NCBI RefSeq assembly: GCF_938029845.1
Contig: NZ_CALHGG010000027.1
Coordinates: forward strand, 20,774-84,773
DNA from: an uncultured Capnocytophaga sp.
GTDB lineage: Bacteria; Bacteroidota; Bacteroidia; Flavobacteriales; Flavobacteriaceae
Direction of reading: 5' to 3'
Length of the DNA stretch: 64,000 bases
Shown here: positions 10,201 to 19,362 of the stretch, in pieces
Layout of the letters: every line of letters begins with the position of its first letter
Position numbering within the stretch: the stretch's first letter is position 1
Notes under the pieces: generated by a model
Database searches by the model: none
What the model was told of the DNA's origin: nothing
What the model saw: the letters and a program-made list of their open reading frames with translations, nothing else
Program-made: the position numbers and the translations under genes

Positions 10201-10942
10201 TTCCTCCCTGTATATTAGGGAAAAGTGCTTCTTCTGGGGAAGTAAAGATCAGTTGATCATCATCTATCAGTTCAAAATGAACCCCTATATCGTTGCCATA
10301 GAGTTCATTAAGAAAAGTCTCAGTAGCATACCAAAAAGCCCTTATCTTAGCCTTATCCCTATTGAAAGGTTTCTTCATAACGTAATAGCTATAATCCACA
10401 GGCATAGCCAAACGATACTCACGCCATACTCCATCGGTATGAATTAAGCTATTGGGGTAAAGCAAGTTATATGGCTTGGGCTGGGTGATAGGAGGGTCAT
10501 TTTTGTCCTCATCACTTTCGGGAAACATATTACGAAAACCCACGCCACGGTTGGCTTTAGGAGCATTTTTCTTCTGAATAGTTGTTGCCCCACAACGTGT
10601 TTTCCGCTCTTGGGTGAGTTCTAGAACTCCTTTATCAGAAACGGTCAATACATAGTCCTTCCCTCCGTAGAGGATTTCCCCAAAGAGCGTTTGCTCACTA
10701 AGGGAAAGGGTACCTACAAAGGTCTCCTAATAGTAGCCTACAAAGGAACGATACCCTTTGTTGTTGAATTTCCCTTGGCGTTCTTGCCAATGGATAGGAA
10801 GCGCCTCCTTTGTATGAGGAAGTGTAAGAGACCATACTACGGAAGAGGGGGCAAAGTGTGCATATATCGCTTGCAGATTGTCCTGTGCCTGAGCTATTTG
10901 TATTCCTATCAGTAGAAATAAACAGCGTAAGATTGCTTTCAT
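7247..10942 (-). pseudogene. Secreted metzincin metalloprotease with five HYR-like modules, interrupted by in-frame TAG (paralogue 3)
   Basis: One frame from ATG 10942 to 7247 spans 1231 codons but holds a TAG at 10727-10729 (codon 72). Upstream are a signal peptide (MKAILRCLFLLIG to AQAQ) and propeptide ending GYRSFVGYY; after the stop the same frame continues ETFVGTLSL, aligning with paralogue 1 (GYRSFVAYHEGVFSGSIS). The zinc motif HEIGHMFGADH is near residue 310, Met-turn SIMSYG near 339. Then come the beta-sandwich region, about five HYR-like modules of ~85-90 residues alternating two types (LPKDLTIEEG type and a Cys-rich type), a short Pro/Glu/Lys-rich linker and a T9SS type B sorting domain. 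The downstream part has no good start and no signal peptide, so it should not be secreted without readthrough. CAG to TAG would explain the lesion. Confidence 0.85.
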
Positions 10943-10988
10943 CTCAAAAGAAGATTATCAAGACGCTAATTTACGATTTTTCCCTAAA

Positions 10989-10996
10989 CAAACCTA
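10989..10996 (-). promoter_or_regulatory. -7 box TAGGTTTG upstream of metalloprotease 3
   Basis: Minus strand reads TAGGTTTG about 47 bases upstream of the ATG at 10942. There is no convincing -33 element at the right distance. Confidence 0.35.
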
Positions 10997-11179
10997 ATAA
11001 CTTCTAATTTTTTATTTTTAATTTACATCAAAAGCAAAAACTCAAAGCATTTTATTAACGTAAGTTCGAGATAACAAAAAACTATCCTCAGATTTTTACA
11101 GTTTTTTATAAGACATAGACACGAACTACCAAACAAACACCAGCAAATAGAAATTAGTCACTTGTCATTAGTCACTAAA

Positions 11180-12898
11180 TTATGGTTTATATACCAAAGG
11201 AATGGTAAGTACACTTTCGTTGCCCACTTTGTCGGAAACGGTAAGTTCAAAGGTATAGTCCTCGTCGGAGGTGAAATAGCGGTCGGCTAGGGTGAATGTG
11301 AGTGTCTTATCCTTATGCTCGTACTCCATAAGTACCCATTTGCCATTGATTGTAGCGGAGAATTTGCCTATACCACTGAAATCATCAGTAACGTTCACCT
11401 TGAGTTTGTCGAGCTTAGCAATATTATTCTTTACCTTAGAAAAGTTTAGTGGCTTTATCACAGGTGCTTTTGTATCAGTTGCCAACACAAAACGCCCTAA
11501 AGTCTTCACCTTTGCCGAAACAATATTGTCCTTATGATAGGTGTATTGGTAATATTTCTTAGAATTTTTACCCTTTACAGAGGCAACACACACATAAGGG
11601 AGTTGTGCTTCGGTATATTTGGAAGCGTCAAATACGACATTGTATTGATTTTTGAGAGGTTGGGTAGGAGCCACAACCGAAAGAGTATCCCCTTTTTGTT
11701 TTACCTCAATAAAAGTATCTTGGAAAAAGGTATCTTCGGGGATATATACGGTCATATTTTCCGTTTTATACATATTATCACGCTTGGCAACAAGAGGTGT
11801 ACCTTTGCTTTCAGGTCTTAATCCTGTGATAGGTTCTTTTTTACCGTCTATGGTAAGGTTGAGAGTGGTGATATTCTTATTGAAGTCCTCTATCTTAACC
11901 TCTACAAGGTAAGTCATACCGTCCTCCACTTGGATAATTCCATCACTTTCCTGTGGAGTTGTGTAGATAGAGAGCTTATTTTGAGGTTCTCTATATAAGC
12001 GCTGTACCCTCGTTCCTGTTTTCACATAAAGAGGGAAGTCAATAAGCGTATTCAGATAAGGATCTTCACCCTTAACAAGTTCATCAAAGGTATAAGAGAG
12101 TTTCTCACTGCCATTGACCCATAGGGAGATCTTATACACCCCATAGGAGTTGCGCGTGCCCGTCATCTTGTCCAAGGTATATACGCCCAAGCCTATACGC
12201 CCTTGGGCAGTAATCTTGGAAGTGAGGTATTCATCCGTATTCTTATCCTTGCCCAAGAGTACATTGCGCTCCTCCTGTATACCCTCAATAGCGGACTCCT
12301 CCCCTATGGGGTAGGCCACGAGCTTATATACCAAGGGAGCTATATCGTCCTCGGAGGGATAACCAAAGAGCAAAGGGTTATAGGCATTGGTGGTTTGTGT
12401 ATCACGTATTTCATAGTGCAGGTGAGGGCCTGCGCTGCCGCCAGTATTCCCACTAAGGGCTACCCAATCCCCTTTTTTGACAGGAAAATCAGTAGGCTTG
12501 AACTCTATTTCCACATCGTATTTTTCCAACAGATATTGGCGTTCCTTGACAAATTTCTCTATCTCAGGGGCAAACTTCTGCAAGTGTGCATATACAGTGG
12601 TATAGCCATTGGGGTGGTCTATATACATCACCTTGCCATAGCCATAGGTACTCACCTTAATACAAGAAACAAAGCCCTCTGCAGCAGCATATACCTTGAG
12701 CCCTTCCTTACCATCGGTTTTGATATCTAAGCCTCCATGAAAGTGGTTGGGGCGCAATTCGCAGAAATTCCCTGCATAAGAAAGCGGAATATCCAAGGGT
12801 GAACCAAAATAATCCTTGGGGAATTCCCTTTGTGGGGCTGCCTTCTGCTGGGCATACAATAGAGAAAAAGAAAAAAATGCAATAAGAAAACGCAACAT
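11180..12898 (-). CDS. M23 (LytM-type) peptidase family protein, secreted
   Basis: 572 residues with a signal peptide (residues 1-16, ending LLYAQ). The M23 domain is N-terminal: HFHGGLDIKT supplies the first zinc His and Asp (HxxxD), and HLHYEIR the HxH motif. These residues are intact, so it may be an active peptidoglycan endopeptidase rather than a degenerate factor. The C-terminal ~350 residues are beta-rich, with PEDTFF and ADRYFTSDEDYTFELTVSDKVGN segments, and have no name I can give. The ATG lies five bases after the stop codon of the Tai4-like lipoprotein gene, so the two form an operon. Probably periplasmic or cell-surface. Confidence 0.88.
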   Translation of the reverse strand: MLRFLIAFFSFSLLYAQQKAAPQREFPKDYFGSPLDIPLSYAGNFCELRPNHFHGGLDIKTDGKEGLKVYAAAEGFVSCIKVSTYGYGKVMYIDHPNGYTTVYAHLQKFAPEIEKFVKERQYLLEKYDVEIEFKPTDFPVKKGDWVALSGNTGGSAGPHLHYEIRDTQTTNAYNPLLFGYPSEDDIAPLVYKLVAYPIGEESAIEGIQEERNVLLGKDKNTDEYLTSKITAQGRIGLGVYTLDKMTGTRNSYGVYKISLWVNGSEKLSYTFDELVKGEDPYLNTLIDFPLYVKTGTRVQRLYREPQNKLSIYTTPQESDGIIQVEDGMTYLVEVKIEDFNKNITTLNLTIDGKKEPITGLRPESKGTPLVAKRDNMYKTENMTVYIPEDTFFQDTFIEVKQKGDTLSVVAPTQPLKNQYNVVFDASKYTEAQLPYVCVASVKGKNSKKYYQYTYHKDNIVSAKVKTLGRFVLATDTKAPVIKPLNFSKVKNNIAKLDKLKVNVTDDFSGIGKFSATINGKWVLMEYEHKDKTLTFTLADRYFTSDEDYTFELTVSDKVGNESVLTIPLVYKP

Positions 12899-12903
12899 AG
12901 TCG

Positions 12904-13842
12904 TTAGTTGTTAGTTGTCAATTGTTTAAGAGAGTCTATATATTTTTCAAGAGTTTTACTATTATAGAAGTCTATACACTTCATGATAATAAGATAGGTT
13001 TTTGCTGTATCTCCTTCTAAGGGTTTAGCTTTATATGGTTTTTGATGCCACTTCTCTACAAGCCCAGTCAGTGCTGGAATTTCTTTTGTAAGACTACTAT
13101 CCAAAGCACTACTATAAGCGGCTATGCTATTATCAAAAGCCAAATGATATTGGTCAGGTGCTTGCTGGCTGATTTGTTCTGCTTCATACTCCATGCAATC
13201 ACAAAAGGCTATATTTTTAAGCAGCAACCATTTGTCTTCTACTGTTTTATGTTTTTTCTGTAAGAGAGGTTTCTTGTAATAAGGAGCAGGCGCTGTTTTT
13301 GTATCAGGAGCTATATACTGCTGATTGTCTGCATATCGCTCTTTTAGCTCTTTGCTGGCCGAATCCAAATACTCCTTTAGTCCCTCACTATTGTAGAAAT
13401 CCAAGCACTTCATATAAGTAGGATATGCTTTTTGTGGCGCATTTCTTTGATACATATTGTAATAAGGCTTGTCTAACCATTGGCTTACGAGCCTATCGAG
13501 GGTAGGATTTGCAACAATCCACTCCAAATCTAAATTACTACACTGTACATATCCTCCTAAAGTGCCATCTGGTATCCATGTATAGGCATGAGGGTTTTGC
13601 TTTCCTATACGTGTGTGTTCTTGTCCTAAGCACTTGCAGAAAGCCACATTTTTAAGCATCAGGATATCATCCTCTAAGGTTTTGTAAGGTTTCATAGTAA
13701 GCACCTCCTGTTGTTCATCTGTATTTTTAGGCTGAGTAAAACTCTCTTGAGGAGGCGTTTTTTGAATCCTCTGCTCATTATTCTTTCTATTAGAACAACT
13801 CAACAAGCCTATAAAGAATAATATAAACAAACTGTGTTTCAT
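12904..13842 (-). CDS. Lipoprotein with two tandem Tai4-like domains
   Basis: 312 residues from ATG 13842, chosen because it gives a clean lipoprotein signal with the lipobox Cys at residue 16 (IGLLSC); a longer frame starts at 13983 but puts the signal internally. Two repeats of ~125 residues follow. Each begins with a LED or VED-x-LLKNxAFCxC motif and ends with a signature, MKCLDFYNSEGL in the first and MKCIDFYNSKTL in the second. The MKC(L/I)DxY(x)S(xx)L signature and early LK..C pattern resemble Tai4, the immunity family against T6SS Tae4 amidases; this is recognition from memory, not a search. It lies upstream of and is co-oriented with the M23 peptidase gene, which suggests a link to peptidoglycan hydrolysis. 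Alternative: an unrelated paired-Cys repeat protein. Confidence 0.6.
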   Translation of the reverse strand: MKHSLFILFFIGLLSCSNRKNNEQRIQKTPPQESFTQPKNTDEQQEVLTMKPYKTLEDDILMLKNVAFCKCLGQEHTRIGKQNPHAYTWIPDGTLGGYVQCSNLDLEWIVANPTLDRLVSQWLDKPYYNMYQRNAPQKAYPTYMKCLDFYNSEGLKEYLDSASKELKERYADNQQYIAPDTKTAPAPYYKKPLLQKKHKTVEDKWLLLKNIAFCDCMEYEAEQISQQAPDQYHLAFDNSIAAYSSALDSSLTKEIPALTGLVEKWHQKPYKAKPLEGDTAKTYLIIMKCIDFYNSKTLEKYIDSLKQLTTNN

Positions 13843-13872
13843 ACATTGTAACTCATAGTTCAAATTTTTGGG

Positions 13873-13880
13873 CAAAGGTA
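13873..13880 (-). promoter_or_regulatory. -7 box TACCTTTG for the Tai4-like/M23 operon
   Basis: Minus strand reads TACCTTTG, 30 bases upstream of ATG 13842, in the divergent spacer shared with fixH. It falls inside the longer frame and supports the shorter start. Confidence 0.5.
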
Positions 13881-13958
13881 CTAAATATTTCTCAGAACCG
13901 ATAAAATCACTATCAAAAAAATCTATATAATTATGAGCTACAATTCCTTTTTTTGTAG

Positions 13959-13966
13959 TAAATTTG
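13959..13966 (+). promoter_or_regulatory. -7 box TAAATTTG for fixH
   Basis: TAAATTTG matches TAnnTTTG and ends 19 bases before the fixH ATG. The -33 region is not clear. Confidence 0.45.
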
Positions 13967-13985
13967 CTCACAAAAAAAGACACCT

Positions 13986-14447
13986 ATGAAATTTACTTGG
14001 GGTACAGGCATTCTTCTTGCTATCTTGGCCTTTGCAGGCTTTATTACATACTTCTTTGTCATTACTTTAGTGGATAAAAAGTATGATCATGAGCTAGTTA
14101 CCGAGAACTATTACGCTCAAGAGTTAGATTTTCAAAAAAATATAGATGCCGAAAAACAGACCTTAGAGGCGCATATGCAAGTGGATATGGCTTATACGCC
14201 AGGCGCCAAAGAGGGTATTCGCCTTGATTTCCCTACTGCCGTAATAGGTAAAGAGGTGATTGGTGTGATCTTCTGCTATCGCCCATCGGATAGCAAATTG
14301 GACTTCACCCTACCTATCACCGCCCTTGATGGTTGTTCGCTAATGATTCCCGACAACCTACTCAAGGAAGGACGTTGGAATATTCGTGTGGAATACGGCT
14401 TTGAGGGAAAGAATTACTTAAGCTTGTTTGACAAAGTCAATTATTAG
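13986..14447 (+). CDS. fixH: FixH/CcoH family cytochrome oxidase assembly protein
   Basis: 153 residues. A single N-terminal membrane helix (about 6-28) is followed by the FixH-type sequence DKKYDHELVTENYYAQELDF and a periplasmic beta domain. FixH/CcoH proteins assist assembly or stability of cbb3 cytochrome oxidase. The stop TAG is directly followed by the ATG of the next gene (14448), so the two are translationally close. The usual partners ccoNOP and ccoG are not in this window, and the gene appears to have its own promoter. Confidence 0.82.
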   Translation: MKFTWGTGILLAILAFAGFITYFFVITLVDKKYDHELVTENYYAQELDFQKNIDAEKQTLEAHMQVDMAYTPGAKEGIRLDFPTAVIGKEVIGVIFCYRPSDSKLDFTLPITALDGCSLMIPDNLLKEGRWNIRVEYGFEGKNYLSLFDKVNY

Positions 14448-15146
14448 ATGTTCATCCTTGCTTTCTCTTTGGGACTCATTGGCAGTCTGCACTGTGTAGG
14501 CATGTGTGGTCCTATTGCCCTTTTACTGCCCTTACAAAGACAGCGAAAGGTCTTCCGCTGGATACAGTTAGGGGCTTATTTCTTGGGAAAAACCCTCGCC
14601 TATACCCTTATAGGACTGCTCTTTGGCATAGTGGGAGAAGGGCTTTTTATAGCTGAATACCAACAAGAATTTTCTATCTTGGCAGGTCTTGTCATGATAG
14701 GTATGGGACTTTTTTCGCTCTTACATATTTCACTAAAGGGCATACAGAATCCCTTACTCAAAGGCTTTGCCTTGCTGAAAAATGCCTTAGGGCGACAACT
14801 AACAAAAAAGACCCTATCAAGTTCGCTCTTCATAGGTTTTCTCAATGGGTTTCTACCTTGTGGATTGGTATATACGGCACTATTTGGCGCCTTGGCTATG
14901 GGAAACTTGAGGGATAGTATGGGCTATATGACTGCCTTTGGGCTAGGTACCATTCCGCTGATGTTACTGCTAGTCGTCTTAGGAGATTTCCTGCCTGTGG
15001 GCTTGCGTCGCCAGCTGAACCAGTGGCTCCCCATGGTAGTCATTGTCGTTGGAATACTCTTTGTACTACGTGGCTTGGGGCTAGGAATTCCTTACCTCTC
15101 CCCTGCCGATACCCACTTATTACTGCACCCCAAGGGGGATTGTTAA
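14448..15146 (+). CDS. SafE/TauE-type (COG2836) membrane protein, CcdA-like GMCGP motif
   Basis: 232 residues with about six membrane helices. The N-terminal motif LHCVGMCGP and the internal GFLNGFLPCGLVY are typical of the COG2836 'sulfite exporter TauE/SafE' proteins found next to cbb3 oxidase assembly genes in Bacteroidota; the paired Cys motifs recall CcdA/DsbD reductant transporters. A role in copper or cytochrome oxidase maturation is inferred from the neighbour fixH. Spacing is zero bases to fixH and 12 bases to the next gene. Confidence 0.8.
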   Translation: MFILAFSLGLIGSLHCVGMCGPIALLLPLQRQRKVFRWIQLGAYFLGKTLAYTLIGLLFGIVGEGLFIAEYQQEFSILAGLVMIGMGLFSLLHISLKGIQNPLLKGFALLKNALGRQLTKKTLSSSLFIGFLNGFLPCGLVYTALFGALAMGNLRDSMGYMTAFGLGTIPLMLLLVVLGDFLPVGLRRQLNQWLPMVVIVVGILFVLRGLGLGIPYLSPADTHLLLHPKGDC

Positions 15147-15158
15147 GCTCAAAACACT

Positions 15159-16784
15159 ATGAAACCTCATTACCTCCTACTCCTACTGCTGAGCTCATGC
15201 GGACTACTTCACAAAAGCATCACTCCTCCCGATGTTTCCTCCTATCCCGCACAAATACCCGTGGTAGAGAACATTAAGGATTCTTTATACTACTTTGAGG
15301 ATAACTACCTTATTAGAAACCAACAAGGTATATGGGAACTATACCTTTCGGGCAACCCTCTGCAACTGGGGCTCAACTCAGGGGCACTCACCCAAAGACT
15401 TTATTACAGACAAGACAGCTTGTTATTCAGCAAACTAAAAGATTTTGTCCCCTCCGAGCGGAAACAACACTTTCTCTACAAATTTCTCAAATGGTTCAAT
15501 CGGGATATTGATAAGTATATACTCCCTAGCTATAGAGCAGAACTTTACGGACAATCCCGCTATTCGGATAGCCTTTTTGATTACATTGCCCCCAAGTACG
15601 AACGCAGTCTGTACCTGCATTCGGCACACGATATAGGTCATGCCCTACAAGACTTGATGTTGGTAGGCTGTTCCTCCTTGGCCGCTTGGGGCTCACACAC
15701 TCAAGGGGAGCAACTCCTTATCGGACGTAATTTTGACTTTTACCTCTCCGACGATTTCGCTACTGAAAAGCTCGTCCGTTTTGTTCGGCCTACCGAGGGT
15801 TATCCTTTTATGTCCTATGCGTGGGGAGGTATGATCGGAGTCATGTCGGGTATGAATACCGAAGGACTTACAGTAACGATCAATGCAGGTAAGTCGAATA
15901 TACCACTGAAGGCACGTACACCTATTTCGCTCCTATGTAGAGAAATATTACAATTCGCCTCCACCACAAAGAAAGCTATTACTATTGCCAAAAAACGAAA
16001 AGTATTTGTCTCCGAGGCGATTATGGTAGGTAGTGCCAAAGAAAGAAAAGCGGTTATTATAGAAGTCTCTCCCAAGAAATTCGGCGTATATGAAGTAACT
16101 AATGGGCTGCTACTCTGTACCAATCACTTCCAAAGTACCCCCTATGCCAAGGACAAAAAGAACCGCAAACAAATCCAACAAACCCATACCGCCTATCGCT
16201 ATAAAAAGCTCCAAGAACTTACCCAAGGTAAGAGACTTACCCCTACCCATATAGCCGCAATCTTGCGTAATACTGACGGACTAAAGGGCAAAGCTATTGG
16301 CTATGGGAATGAAAAGGCACTCAATCAACTCTTGGCCTATCATAGTGTGATCTTCTCACCCGAGGAGCGTATCGCTTGGGTATCCACCGCTCCCTATCAG
16401 CTGGGGGAATACATAGCCTATGACCTCAAGGAGATTTTCAAAGGAGAAACATTTGCTCCTCATACAGTATATCCACAGACCCAGCGGAATATCCCTGCTG
16501 ATCCTTTTGTGCAAACCCAAGCCTATAAGAATTATGAGCAATACCGACAGCTAGAACAGCAACTCACTGAACAACTGCGAGAGAAAGCACCTGTACAACC
16601 CACTGATTATCTTTTTCTTACGAGCCTAAACCCTGATTATTGGAAAGCTTATTACCTATTGGGGGAAGCCTATTGGGCAAATGGGCAGTACAAAGAGGCT
16701 AAAGAACAATATAAAATAGCACTCACCAAGGAGATTCCTTATACTGTAGAGCGGGAACAAATAGAAAAAAAGCTTAAGGATTAG
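15159..16784 (+). CDS. C45-family (acyltransferase-like Ntn hydrolase) lipoprotein with TPR tail
   Basis: 541 residues. MKPHYLLLLLLSSCG is a lipoprotein signal with Cys 14. The central domain has MLVGCSSLAAWG near residue 170, with a Cys at the position expected for the nucleophile of C45 (acyl-CoA:6-APA acyltransferase-like) peptidases. LIGRNFDFY near 190 and GLTVTINAGK later are also typical. The C-terminal ~50 residues read as one TPR unit (AYYLLGEAYWANGQYKEAKEQY). In C45 enzymes the Cys becomes the N-terminus after autocleavage; here ~170 residues precede it. The substrate is unknown; amide or acyl-group hydrolysis at the periplasmic face is the family expectation. It probably belongs to the fixH transcript. 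Confidence 0.75.
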   Translation: MKPHYLLLLLLSSCGLLHKSITPPDVSSYPAQIPVVENIKDSLYYFEDNYLIRNQQGIWELYLSGNPLQLGLNSGALTQRLYYRQDSLLFSKLKDFVPSERKQHFLYKFLKWFNRDIDKYILPSYRAELYGQSRYSDSLFDYIAPKYERSLYLHSAHDIGHALQDLMLVGCSSLAAWGSHTQGEQLLIGRNFDFYLSDDFATEKLVRFVRPTEGYPFMSYAWGGMIGVMSGMNTEGLTVTINAGKSNIPLKARTPISLLCREILQFASTTKKAITIAKKRKVFVSEAIMVGSAKERKAVIIEVSPKKFGVYEVTNGLLLCTNHFQSTPYAKDKKNRKQIQQTHTAYRYKKLQELTQGKRLTPTHIAAILRNTDGLKGKAIGYGNEKALNQLLAYHSVIFSPEERIAWVSTAPYQLGEYIAYDLKEIFKGETFAPHTVYPQTQRNIPADPFVQTQAYKNYEQYRQLEQQLTEQLREKAPVQPTDYLFLTSLNPDYWKAYYLLGEAYWANGQYKEAKEQYKIALTKEIPYTVEREQIEKKLKD

Positions 16785-16840
16785 TCTTAAATATATAGTT
16801 AATTAAATTATAAAATTTATTCTTGTATTGAAAAAAAATA

Positions 16841-16848
16841 TAATTTTG
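16841..16848 (+). promoter_or_regulatory. -7 box TAATTTTG before the frameshifted lipoprotein gene
   Basis: TAATTTTG lies 23 bases upstream of the ATG at 16871; TTG at 16823-16825 is 15 bases away, short for a -33 element. It lies downstream of the only other possible start (TTG 16828), which argues that translation should begin at 16871. Confidence 0.5.
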
Positions 16849-16870
16849 CTCCCAAATAAATTCTACTCTT

Positions 16871-18795
16871 ATGAAAAAACAAAAGTAAATTTTTGGATTA
16901 TAGTTGCTCTATTATCCATTATAGCTTGTAACAAGCATGAAAATTTAGATGAGGAAAATACATCTAATCAATCTGAAACTATCCTTTCCATGTATGAAGA
17001 AAGAGGTGAAGAGTTAATCTTAGGAGCCAAATTAAAAAATCCATATTCTTTTGAGAATATGAAAAGAACACTAAGTATTATAGCTCAATCTAAGAACAAA
17101 ACTACCCTTTCAAAAATACGAACTCTTGATGGAAAGAGTATCTTAGAAAATATAGATAATCTTACTCCCACTCATTATTATGTGGTGTTTTTGCCGGAGA
17201 ATGATGATCATTTAGATATTTTAAATGAAATCATCTCCAGTAGGAAATTTGTATGTCGTGAGTTCCCTATGGACTATGAAATAAAACAATATGGAAATAT
17301 CTATATAGATAAAAGGACAAAAAATCCTGACTACCCTGTTCTTTATGCGTCTATTCCTGCATCAGAGCCTATGCCTAATGTTCCTTATGAGAAGTTAGAA
17401 GATCTTTTTCTCATAGAAGAGGATGATCTTGATGAAACCATAGAAATAGTATCTAATTATCTTGTTACTGATGAAGGAATAGAGAAGTTCCCAATGATAG
17501 ACATAAGACATATTCAGGCTTCAGATAAACATAGTATACAAGCAGAAAGTATAAGTTTTTCAACAAAAGAACTCTCTACTGATGATGTTTTAAAAAATAG
17601 TCAATCTCTATTTGGTATTTTCAATAAACGTTATTACCCTGAAGGTAATGTAAGAGTGCAAAATGCGGAAACAGGAATCTACGAACCTTTACGTAATGCT
17701 GAAATAGAGATCTATAATTGGTTTTTTAATGCTTATTGTTATACTGATAATAATGGTTATTTCCGCTGTAGAGAACGTTTCAGACGAGAAATGGGAGTTT
17801 ATATCACCTTTAGGGGTGCTAATGCTACTATTAGAAGTAGTTGGAATGAACTCTTAGGCATCAGAGTAAGTGATAAAATAGGAAATATTAGAAGGAGTAA
17901 CAATGGAAGAACCTTTAATATAGATTATAGTGATAAACATATATGGCGTAAGGCTATTGCTCATAATTCCTTACAATACTTTAATGAATATATGGTTGCT
18001 CAAGGAATAGGACAAAGAGCTAACAGACTCAATATTTGGGTGTTTGGAGGTGATAAGAACAATGGAATGACTCCTATGCTACAAGTAAATGGATACTCTC
18101 CCTATATCTATAGAAATCTTTTCTCAGGTTGGTTTCGTTTTTTAACTCCTCTAACTATTCCTATTGCAAAAACTCTTGCTATTCGTAAAAGTTTACTTCC
18201 TGATGTTATCTTTACTTTCAATAATGATGGACAGAAGAAACTAGAAAAACTTGTCTTCCATGAACTAGCTCATTCCATTCATGCTCGACAAACAGGTAGT
18301 TATTTTTGGAATTATTTTACCCATAAAACAACTGAGAATATTGTAGATTCAGGTTTTAAAGATCCCTATAGGAATGGTACCTACCCTTACCCTAAAGATG
18401 CAATGCTTATTGCCTTATGTGAAGGATGGGGTAATTTTATAGAAAATAAATCCATCTATGATAGATATTCAGACGCTAATTACTCTTGTGAAAATTTTGA
18501 GATGTACACTACTCCTACAGAGGAAAAAAACACAAGATTGAAAGGTTGGTTTTTACATGGATTAATGTGGGATTTGACAGACGGGGTAACAGATAGTGTT
18601 TTCTTAAAAAAAGGTACTGACCCTAATTTCTTAATCTCTAGAGGGACTGATAATGTACAAATTAGTATAAAAGACCTATTTAATGCTTTGCAGAAAGATG
18701 TTTATACAGGTTATGATCTTAAACACTTACTAAAACGAAATCATCCTTCTCAAAGTCAAGATATAGAATTATTGTTTAACGCTTATGGATATTAA
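16871..18795 (+). pseudogene. HExxH zinc-metallopeptidase-like lipoprotein, start frameshifted at an A6 tract
   Basis: ATG 16871 is followed by A6 (16874-16879) and meets a TAA after five codons. One more A would give MKKTKVNFWIIVALLSIIACNK, a proper lipoprotein signal, joined to a 641-residue protein. Without it the frame is open only from a TTG at 16828, upstream of the apparent -7 box. The protein has a carboxypeptidase-regulatory-like stretch (EIEIYNW to DNNGYFRC), then FHELAHSIHARQ near residue 463 and LCEGWGNFIE near 516, which may supply the HExxH zinc site and a third ligand (gluzincin-like; inferred). Composition is much more AT-rich than the genes before it. The next gene starts two bases after its stop. 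Phase variation, decay or a base-calling error could each explain the tract. Confidence 0.65.
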
Positions 18796-18797
18796 TT

Positions 18798-19289
18798 ATG
18801 AAATTTTTTATTATACCTGTTTTTAGTATATTTTTGACTGGGCTTTGTGGAAATAATCATGATCATAATCATTATGAATCAAAAGACTTTAGATTTATTC
18901 CTCAAAAAGAAACCTATCATGTAGGAGACACTATTCAAATTGATTTTTCCCTTCCTGTTAAAACTTTTGATAACATTTTCTTAGTAAATGAATTAGGACA
19001 TATACCCCCACTATTAAAAACATATATATACGTAAATAGCCCTTGTAAAGAAAGTACCACTCTTTTAGAAAATGACAGAAAAAAAGATGCTATTGAAGTC
19101 ATTCTTGAATATAATGAAATAAGAAAAATTTATTTGCTTAAAAATAAAATTTCGTTCATCGTAAATCAACCTAATGATAAATATTTTTTTAAATATTGTG
19201 CTCCTATGAATCGTTTCATTGAATTAAATTCATCTAATTATATGGTAATTAATGTTCCTAATACTACCTTTAAAGTAATTGAAAGGTAA
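18798..19289 (+). CDS. Secreted or lipoprotein of unknown function
   Basis: 163 residues. The N-terminus MKFFIIPVFSIFLTGLCGNN is a signal peptide with a poor lipobox (TGLC). A His-rich stretch (NNHDHNHYES) follows, which could bind metal but is short. Residues 40-160 look beta-rich (YHVGDTIQIDFSLP, FKVIER). No family recognised. It is two bases after the frameshifted HExxH lipoprotein, shares its AT-rich composition and is surely co-transcribed. Confidence 0.7.
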   Translation: MKFFIIPVFSIFLTGLCGNNHDHNHYESKDFRFIPQKETYHVGDTIQIDFSLPVKTFDNIFLVNELGHIPPLLKTYIYVNSPCKESTTLLENDRKKDAIEVILEYNEIRKIYLLKNKISFIVNQPNDKYFFKYCAPMNRFIELNSSNYMVINVPNTTFKVIER

Positions 19290-19362
19290 TAGTTTTGCAA
19301 ACTATGTAACTTGATATTCAATAACTTTTCAAAAATAGAGTTGTTACAAGGTTCTATAATAC

